Assembly: GCA_963792175.1 (NCBI GenBank)
Contig: CAWBVG010000037.1
Coordinates: forward strand, 1 to 64,000
Reading direction: 5' to 3'
DNA from: CAWBVG01 sp963792175
GTDB lineage: Bacteria; Acidobacteriota; Vicinamibacteria; Vicinamibacterales; CAVVIG01
DNA length: 64,000 bases
The notes beneath the pieces are model-generated. The model worked only from the letters and a program-made list of their open reading frames with translations, had not been told where the DNA came from and did no database searches. This document shows positions 56,953-64,000 of this stretch, piece by piece. A program made the position numbers and the translations under genes. Each line of letters starts with the position of its first letter. Positions within the stretch are counted from its first letter, which is position 1.

Positions 56953-57050
56953 GTAGGGGCGGACACATTGGTCCGCCCCTACACCGAACGCGTAGAGACC
57001 GACCGACGCCCCCTACACCGAACGCGTAGGGGCCGACCAACGTGTCGGCC
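56953..57050. repeat. REP/BIME array downstream of the RAYT gene
   Basis: A perfect 12-bp-armed palindrome, GTAGGGGCGGAC...GTCCGCCCCTAC (56953-56982), a degenerate copy and a second-type unit GTAGGGGCCGAC...GTCGGCC (57026-57050), joined by ACACCGAACGCG spacers identical to those upstream of the gene. Confidence 0.87.
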
Positions 57051-57079
57051 TTTAGGGACCGCCAAATCGAGGACGGATG

Positions 57080-57085
57080 TACACT
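57080..57085 (+). promoter_or_regulatory. -10 element TACACT, leaderless GTG start
   Basis: TACACT 7 bases (TGCCCGC) before the GTG at 57093 that opens a signal peptide; no Shine-Dalgarno sequence. Confidence 0.5.
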
Positions 57086-57092
57086 TGCCCGC

Positions 57093-57977
57093 GTGCGAGC
57101 TTTGGCACTCGCTCTTCTGAGCCTCGTCGCTGTTCCGCAGCAGGAACCGATTCGGACCGCGGACATCACGGTTCGCGGTCTCAAGCCCACGGACTTCCCC
57201 CGGATCAAGAAGCTCGCGGACAACGTCTATGCCTACGAGCAGATCGATCCCACCAAGCGCGTCGTCACGGTCAATAACCTGATCGTCGTCACCACCGACG
57301 GCGTGTTGATTGCCGAGAGTCAGGGCACCGTCGAGAACGTGCAGCGGCTGCTCGCCGACGTCGCGACGCTGACGAATCAGCCGATCAGATATCTGGTCGT
57401 CGGATCGGAACACGGCGACCACGTCGGCGGCATCGAGGCGTTCCCGAAGACCGTTACCGTCCTGGCGAGCCCGTATTCGGCGCCGAAGCTAAAACGTCCA
57501 GCCGAGGCGATTCCCGAGAGTAAAAGGGTCCTGACGCTGGGCGGCACCGAGATCGACATCCTGTTTCTCGGACGTGCGCACACCGGCGGCGACCTCGAAG
57601 TGTACCTGCCGCGCGAGAAGATCCTGTTCATGAGCGAGGTCTTCGTGAACCGCGTCTTCCCGTCGATGGCCAACGGCTACCCGTCGGAGTGGATCGCGAC
57701 CCTCAGGAAAGCCGAGGCGATCGCGCCGACGTGGTTCATCCCGGCTCATGGGTTCGTCGACAGCGCCGACGTCTTGCGCGAAGAGGAACAGAACTACCGG
57801 CTGGCGATCGAACGGGTCGTCGCAGAGGGCACGCGTCTGCACGCCGCGGGCGTGCCGGCGGACCAGGCGCTCGCCCGCGCGGACTTCGGGCCGTATGCCG
57901 GCTGGACGCGCCGCGAGAACAACGCAGCCGGCGCGCTGCAGCGCGTGTATCTCGAACTCGAGGGAAAGCTGCGATAA
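57093..57977 (+). CDS. Secreted metallo-beta-lactamase-fold protein with altered metal motif
   Basis: 294 residues from GTG at 57093. VRALALALLSLVAVPQQ is a signal peptide. The MBL fold is clear (VTVNNLIVVTTDGVLIAESQ, LVVGSEHGDHVGGIEAF, LGRAHTGGDLEVYLP, WFIPAHGFVD). The usual HxHxDH signature reads SEHGDH, so the first histidine of metal site 1 is a serine. The other ligands, including H and D in AHTGGD and H in PAHG, are kept. Relatives hydrolyse lactams, lactones or thioesters; the changed site may bind one metal differently. Substrate unknown. Confidence 0.87.
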   Translation: MRALALALLSLVAVPQQEPIRTADITVRGLKPTDFPRIKKLADNVYAYEQIDPTKRVVTVNNLIVVTTDGVLIAESQGTVENVQRLLADVATLTNQPIRYLVVGSEHGDHVGGIEAFPKTVTVLASPYSAPKLKRPAEAIPESKRVLTLGGTEIDILFLGRAHTGGDLEVYLPREKILFMSEVFVNRVFPSMANGYPSEWIATLRKAEAIAPTWFIPAHGFVDSADVLREEEQNYRLAIERVVAEGTRLHAAGVPADQALARADFGPYAGWTRRENNAAGALQRVYLELEGKLR

Positions 57978-57981
57978 CAAC

Positions 57982-58509
57982 ATGACAGACGGCTTTTCAC
58001 GAATTCGTGTCCTTCGCCCTCTTCGCGTCTTCGTGATGAGCTGTTGCTTGTGTTCGTATGCGGCCGCTCCCGCGGCCGCGGAATCGATTCAGGGACGATG
58101 GAAGCTCCTGGCCGCCGAGGATCTGCGGGCCGATGGGACCACCGCGCGCTATCCGTGGGGCCGGCATCCCGCCGGTTCGATCGTCGTGGAGGGGACGGCG
58201 TGCTACGTCCAGATCATGTCGACCGACACGCCGTCGTTCTCGGCCGCCGCGCCGTCACCGGTCGAGCAGATGCGGGCGGCGCTCCTCAGTTCCTACATCG
58301 CGTACTCCGGCCCGTGCACGATTGACGAGGCGGCCGGCAAGGTGACGCTGAAAGTGGATGCGGCGTGGCGGCCGGACTACGTGGGCACCGAGCAGGTCCG
58401 CTTCTTCCGCTTCGACAACGGGCGTTTGATCTTCGGTCCGGCGCCGGGTTCGATTCGCGCCGGCGACGAGCGGCTGTCGCGCCGGCTGACGCTCGAACGC
58501 GTTCACTGA
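57982..58509 (+). CDS. Lipocalin-like secreted protein
   Basis: 175 residues. The core AAESIQGRWKLLAAEDLRAD, GSIVVEGTACYVQIMS, LLSSYIAYSGPCTIDEAAGK and GTEQVRFFRFDNGRLIFGP matches the bacterial lipocalin-like (PF13924) family, a small beta-barrel for hydrophobic ligands. The N-terminus is uncertain. The ATG at 57982 gives MTDGFSRIRVLRPLRVFVMS with a hydrophobic stretch after it, but that region coincides with a degenerate CTTCG repeat (about 57998-58038); the ATG at 58036 (MSCCLCSYAAAPAAAES) is the alternative and has a cysteine pair that could be lipidated. It follows the MBL gene by 4 bases. Confidence 0.75.
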   Translation: MTDGFSRIRVLRPLRVFVMSCCLCSYAAAPAAAESIQGRWKLLAAEDLRADGTTARYPWGRHPAGSIVVEGTACYVQIMSTDTPSFSAAAPSPVEQMRAALLSSYIAYSGPCTIDEAAGKVTLKVDAAWRPDYVGTEQVRFFRFDNGRLIFGPAPGSIRAGDERLSRRLTLERVH

Positions 58510-59445
58510 CGCCCGGACTTCTCCTCGAAACGCGCGCCGCGCAGTATGCCCTGCAGCGCGTGATTCCCTTCGTGACACGCGTATTCGAACAGCTGGTCCG
58601 CGGTTTTTCGCATCGGCAGCGCCGCGCTCCACGGCTTCACGAACGACGACGGATCGTCGACGCGGAATTCGTATAACAGCGTGCCCGCGTCCGTGCGGGT
58701 AAACCGTTCGGTCAGGTGCAGGTTCGGACTCGATCCGCGGACGTTGGTCTTGTCGGTGAAATTCGACGTGTCGACGACCAGCGTCTGCCCTTCCCACCGC
58801 CCGCGCGAGTCACCGAGCCAGAAACGCGCCGGCGCGGCCGCGTGCGGCCGGCCGTCCAGCGGAATCACACGCGCGTCGTGGATCATCTCGTTGTAGATGA
58901 CGACGTGATCGCGGGTTTGGATGACTTGCATGAAGTTGTTGTACGGGCCTGGCAGCATCGGCGGGCCGGCGTTGAACATCAGGCAGCGCTCGCCGAGCGA
59001 CCGATCCTCCGGGCCGTCCGCCGGGTGCGCGCGCCGCTCCGCGGCCCGCGCGCGCGGCGCGCTCCTGGGCCTCAGCGGTGAGCGCCGGCACGCGTCCGTC
59101 GGGCGGATCGACAATCAACGACGTGCGGTATTTCCCGCCGACCAGCGCGACGGTCGTCCCGCGATCCCACCAGAACTCGTTGTAGGCGCCGCCGACGTCG
59201 GCGTCGCGGTTGCTGGTGTCACGGTTGTCGCGATTGTTCCGTTCCATCGTCCGCCTGGCAAAGGCGGCCGCCTCGGCCTCGGTGAGAAACTCCTTGCCGG
59301 CGAACTCGGCGGGCCGCTCGAGCGCGGTCAGCGTGGAAAAACTCCAGGTGCCGGACAAGTCCGGCTGTGGCTCTTTCGCGCGCTGAGCCAGCAGCACAAC
59401 CGGCGCGAGCGCGAGAAGCATCGTCGCCGTGAATCGAGGGCTCAC
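58503..59445 (-). CDS. Secreted protein family common in Acidobacteriota (frameshift)
   Basis: 313 residues after removing an extra base near 59045. GTG start at 59445, signal peptide SPRFTATMLLALAPVVLLAQ, then DLSGTWSFSTLTALERPAEF and AGKEFLTEAEAAAFARRTME. After the break come GERCLMFNAGPPMLPGPYNN, HVVIYNEMIHDARVIPLDGR, WLGDSRGRWEGQTLVVDTSN and YACHEGNHALQGIL. From memory this family is found in many copies in Acidobacteriota genomes and has no known function. It overlaps the lipocalin-like gene at their 3' ends by seven bases and is divergent from clpS across 23 bases. Confidence 0.82.
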
Positions 59446-59451
59446 ACCCAG

Positions 59452-59461
59452 ATTGTATACT
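59452..59461. promoter_or_regulatory. Overlapping divergent -10 elements for clpS and its neighbour
   Basis: Rightward TATACT (59456-59461) is 7 bases before the clpS GTG at 59469; leftward TACAAT (59457-59452) is 6 bases before the GTG at 59445. The two hexamers share two base pairs in a near-palindromic core. Neither gene has a Shine-Dalgarno sequence. Confidence 0.55.
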
Positions 59462-59468
59462 GTCGAGA

Positions 59469-59783
59469 GTGCCAGATCGCGGGGAGCGTACAGACAGCGC
59501 CGTCAAGGAACGCGTCGAAATCAAGCGGCAGGACCCGACGCTGTATGCGGTGGTCCTGCTGAACGACGACTACACGCCGATGCAGTTCGTGGTCGACGTG
59601 CTCGAATCGCTGTTCGAGAAAATGCCGGCCGAAGCGCACCGGATCATGATGCAGGTGCACGTCAACGGGCGCGGCATCGCCGGCGTCTACCCGTGGGAAG
59701 TCGCCGAGACGAAAGCCGACAAGGTCGCCTCGCTGGCCAGCCACGCCGGCCACCCATTACGCGCTACAGTTGAAGAAGTGTGA
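59469..59783 (+). CDS. clpS: ClpA adaptor ClpS
   Basis: 104 residues. LYAVVLLNDDYTPMQFVVDV is the ClpS signature strand-helix region (NDDYTPMEFV in E. coli), and HRIMMQVHVNGRGIAGVYPW with EVAETKADKV follow. ClpS binds substrates with destabilising N-terminal residues and delivers them to ClpA for ClpP. GTG start with TATACT 7 bases upstream. It is followed by clpA across a heptamer array, the usual gene pair; clpP is not here. Confidence 0.95.
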   Translation: MPDRGERTDSAVKERVEIKRQDPTLYAVVLLNDDYTPMQFVVDVLESLFEKMPAEAHRIMMQVHVNGRGIAGVYPWEVAETKADKVASLASHAGHPLRATVEEV

Positions 59784-59788
59784 TTCAG

Positions 59789-59844
59789 CATTTAACTTTC
59801 AACTTCTAACCTTTAACTTCTAACTTTTAACTTTTAACTTTTAA
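59789..59844. repeat. Heptamer array, unit CTTTTAA (8 copies) between clpS and clpA
   Basis: CATTTAA, CTTTCAA, CTTCTAA, CCTTTAA, CTTCTAA and three CTTTTAA units in unbroken 7-base register. It fills the gap between the two genes and ends 6 bases before the clpA ATG, displacing any ribosome-binding site. Confidence 0.85.
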
Positions 59845-59850
59845 CTTTAG

Positions 59851-62193
<2,343 letters not shown>

Positions 62194-62204
62194 CCAACTG
62201 ATGT

Positions 62205-62228
62205 GGTGTCAGACACGTGTCAGACACC
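62205..62228. terminator. GTCAGA-family palindrome after clpA
   Basis: GGTGTCAGACAC joined to GTGTCAGACACC, a 24-base near-perfect palindrome with an A-A mismatch in each arm, 12 bases after the clpA stop. Possible terminator or mRNA end-protecting hairpin; no U-run follows. Confidence 0.5.
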
Positions 62229-62304
62229 GTCTCCATACGGCCGGGCTGCCTCCAGCAGGACCGCGCCTTGCAGACGCTTTCGCCTTCGGAACTGAGGAGG
62301 TGGA

Positions 62305-62745
62305 ATGTCCAAGCTCGCACGAGATGTGATGACGGTGAATCCCGCACTGTGTACACCAGACACGTCGCTCGATCGGGTCGCGAGGCTCATGGTTCAGCAC
62401 GACTGCGGTGAAATCCCCGTTGTCGATGCAGCTGAGCAGGTCGTCGGCGTCGTCACCGATCGCGACATCGTGTGCCGTGTCGTTGCCGAAGGTAAGAACC
62501 CGTCGGCCTACCCTGCCGAACACTGCATGACCAGCCGCGTCGTCACCGTCACCCAGGACGCGCCGCTCAACGAGGTCCTGACGACGATGGAGAAGCATCA
62601 GGTGCGGCGCGTGCCGGTGGTCGACGATCGCGGCGGCTGCGTCGGGATGATTTCGCAAGCCGACGTCGCGTGGATCGGCAAGGAAAAAGAGGTGGCCGAA
62701 CTGGTGCGGGAAGTGTCCCGCGACACCGGAGAGATCTCGCGCTGA
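62305..62745 (+). CDS. CBS-domain protein
   Basis: 146 residues: a Bateman module of two CBS domains and little else. ARDVMTVNPALCTPDTSLDR and CGEIPVVDAAEQVVGVVTDR are the first repeat, EHCMTSRVVTVTQDAPLNEV and QVRRVPVVDDRGGCVGMISQ the second. Such proteins bind adenine nucleotides and regulate partners. GAGGAGG lies 5 bases before the ATG, so the gene is conventionally translated. Twelve bases downstream is a BON-domain gene, a common stress-response pairing. Confidence 0.93.
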   Translation: MSKLARDVMTVNPALCTPDTSLDRVARLMVQHDCGEIPVVDAAEQVVGVVTDRDIVCRVVAEGKNPSAYPAEHCMTSRVVTVTQDAPLNEVLTTMEKHQVRRVPVVDDRGGCVGMISQADVAWIGKEKEVAELVREVSRDTGEISR

Positions 62746-62758
62746 AAGGAGCATCTCC

Positions 62759-63178
62759 ATGCGGACGCTGCTGATCGCCACGCTGCTGATCGTCGCCGTG
62801 TTCGTGATTTGGGCCTATCCGACCGGGGTGCCGAGGTTCTGGGAGCCGCGGCCGCCCGCGGCAGAAGTTGGAACCAGCGGGACCGTGGACAAGGCGCGTG
62901 AGCGCGGCGCCGAGCTCGGGGAAAAGGCGGCCGTGGCCGGCGAAAAGATCAAGGACGCCGCGCACGATGCGGCGATCACGTCGAAAATCAAAGCGAAGAT
63001 GGCGCTCGACGACACCGTGAAGGCCCGCGCGATCGACGTGTCGACGGACGGATCGACGGTCACCGTCAGCGGGACGGTGCGATCGCGCGCCGAGCACGAC
63101 CGCGCTGTCGCCCTTGCGCGCGAAACCGCTGGCGTGACCACGGTGGTCGATCACCTCTCGCTGGTCGTCGATCGCTGA
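62759..63178 (+). CDS. BON-domain membrane-anchored protein
   Basis: 139 residues. MRTLLIATLLIVAVFVIWAY is a signal anchor, followed by a charged helix (DKARERGAELGEKAAVAGEK) and a BON domain from ITSKIKAKMALDDTVKARAI through VTVSGTVRSRAEHDRAVALA to TTVVDHLSLV. BON domains bind phospholipid and occur in OsmY-like periplasmic stress proteins. AAGGAG lies 8 bases before the ATG. Cotranscribed with the CBS gene. Confidence 0.92.
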   Translation: MRTLLIATLLIVAVFVIWAYPTGVPRFWEPRPPAAEVGTSGTVDKARERGAELGEKAAVAGEKIKDAAHDAAITSKIKAKMALDDTVKARAIDVSTDGSTVTVSGTVRSRAEHDRAVALARETAGVTTVVDHLSLVVDR

Positions 63179-63369
63179 AGAGTACGGCCGCGCCGGCGGC
63201 GTGTCTGATTTCAACACCGGCGCACCGCTGACCGGCGCCGCGATCAGTGTTGTCGCCGCCGTCTGGCATTCTTGCTGAGGTTGGCCGACGACGAGTATTC
63301 CGACACACCTCGAACTCTGCATCGACGAATCCCTCCCTGGCCGAGTATCATCAGCGTCCGTCGTCCGAC

Positions 63370-64000
63370 ATGAAGACCGGTCGCCCGCAATCTGGAGATC
63401 GATGGCCAGCCGCGACACAGCCGTGGCCGCCGGTCGGACAGATGGCGTCCTCACCTCATCTGGGCGACGGTCGTGATTCTGGCGTGCGCGTCAATCAGCG
63501 GCGCGCAAACCGAACGGCGGCAGGTCATGCTGCTGTACTCCTACGATCGCGACTTTGCCTCCCACAACGCGTTTGCCACGATGTTCCGGCCGGAGCTGCG
63601 CCGATCGTTCGGGGAACCGATCGATTTCATCGAGGTGTCGCTGCAGGCGGCACGCCTGAACCCGAGCGCGTCAGAAAAATCAATCCTGAACCAGGTTCGA
63701 TCCACGTTGCCGCACCGGCGGCTGGATCTCGTCGTGCCGATCGGGGGACCGGCGGCGGTGTTCGCACAGACGTTCCGGCAGCAGCTCTTTCCCACCACGC
63801 CGATGTTGCTGGCCGGAGTCGATCGCCGTTTCGTTCGAAATACGGCCCTTGCCGCCAACGACACGGCCGTCGCCGTCGAGCATGACCCGCCGCAGATGAT
63901 CGAGACCATTCTGCGGCTCCTTCCCGACACCAGGACGGTCTTCGTGGTCATCGGGGCATCCCGACTCGAGCAGTTCTGGCTCAGGGAGGTGAAGCGCGGG
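63370..64000 (+). CDS. N-terminal part of a sensor protein with ABC-substrate-binding-like domain (partial, frameshift)
   Basis: The gene runs off the window end; at least 209 residues are visible. From ATG at 63370 the frame reads MKTGRPQSGDRWPAATQPWP then PVGQ; an extra base at 63442 leads to WRPHLIWATVVILACASISG, a signal sequence, and the mature domain RRQVMLLYSYDRDFASHNAF, LVVPIGGPAAVFAQTFR, MLLAGVDRRFV and IETILRLLPDTRTVFVVIG. This matches the ABC-type substrate-binding-like domain (PF04392) often found at the N-terminus of acidobacterial and rhizobial sensor kinases. The output domain is beyond the window. Confidence 0.65.

Noticed and set aside
56206..57050. CRISPR array
   Set aside because: Repeats are palindromic REP units with a constant spacer and variable spacing, next to a RAYT; there are no cas genes and no unique spacers.
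56326..57092. Complete IS200/IS605 insertion sequence
   Set aside because: No left and right subterminal hairpin ends with a second orfB gene; protein motifs and bracketing REPs fit a RAYT instead.

Overview
The window is about 64 kb of high-GC, densely coding DNA that looks like a soil-type Acidobacteriota chromosome, most likely class Vicinamibacteria. This is inferred from gene content, not from a marker phylogeny: four 'ADOP'-type MacB/FtsX permeases paired with PadR regulators, many secreted PQQ/NHL/M14/prolyl-oligopeptidase proteins, a CPXCG protein, and a secreted family of unknown function recalled as common in that class. No phage, plasmid, CRISPR or rRNA locus was seen.

Layout. 0.2-4.2 kb: tRNA-Pro(CGG) and a minus-strand run (secreted protein, MFS permease, SurE, secreted protein). 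4.3-6.5 kb: radical-SAM AmrS and MoaA. 6.5-15 kb: a HlyD adaptor, two ABC ATPases and an NtrC/NtrY-type two-component pair with no permease gene among them, then small genes (VTT membrane protein, CsaA, two receivers). 15-25.8 kb: secreted D-amino-acid-oxidase-like protein, prolyl oligopeptidase, PadR + ADOP permease, coiled-coil protein, M14 peptidase, exported aldolase-like protein. 26-36.4 kb: PQQ propeller protein, ABC-F ATPase, CPXCG protein, PQQ dehydrogenase with a cytochrome domain, heme peroxidase, phosphoesterase, basic protein, outer-membrane protein. 36.4-40.5 kb: one very large multidomain surface protein. 40.5-48.8 kb: three more ADOP permeases and a PadR regulator. 48.9-59.4 kb: DUF423, ArfB, transglutaminase, PhzF, ArgG, GNAT, NHL and DUF4159 proteins, a REP-associated transposase (RAYT) between its palindromes, MBL-fold protein, lipocalin-like protein. 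59.4-64 kb: clpS-clpA, CBS and BON proteins, and a truncated sensor.

Four window-wide signals stand out. (1) At about ten loci there are tandem arrays whose period is 7 bp while the unit sequence changes completely from locus to locus; several supply the stop codon of the upstream gene and one lies in frame inside clpA. (2) Thirteen genes at the head of transcription units have a TANNNT -10 element 6-11 bp before the start codon and no Shine-Dalgarno sequence, implying leaderless or near-leaderless mRNAs; two divergent gene pairs share one symmetric -10. (3) There is a RAYT gene flanked by REP/BIME arrays, plus a second GTCAGA palindrome family and a third palindrome that interrupts a gene. 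(4) About 35 frameshifts break otherwise intact genes, nearly all of them single extra bases outside homopolymers. They are most simply explained as uncorrected insertion errors, and coordinates below span them.

Functionally the region is dominated by envelope and secreted proteins, ABC efflux modules with their own regulators, and protein quality control (ClpS/ClpA, ArfB).
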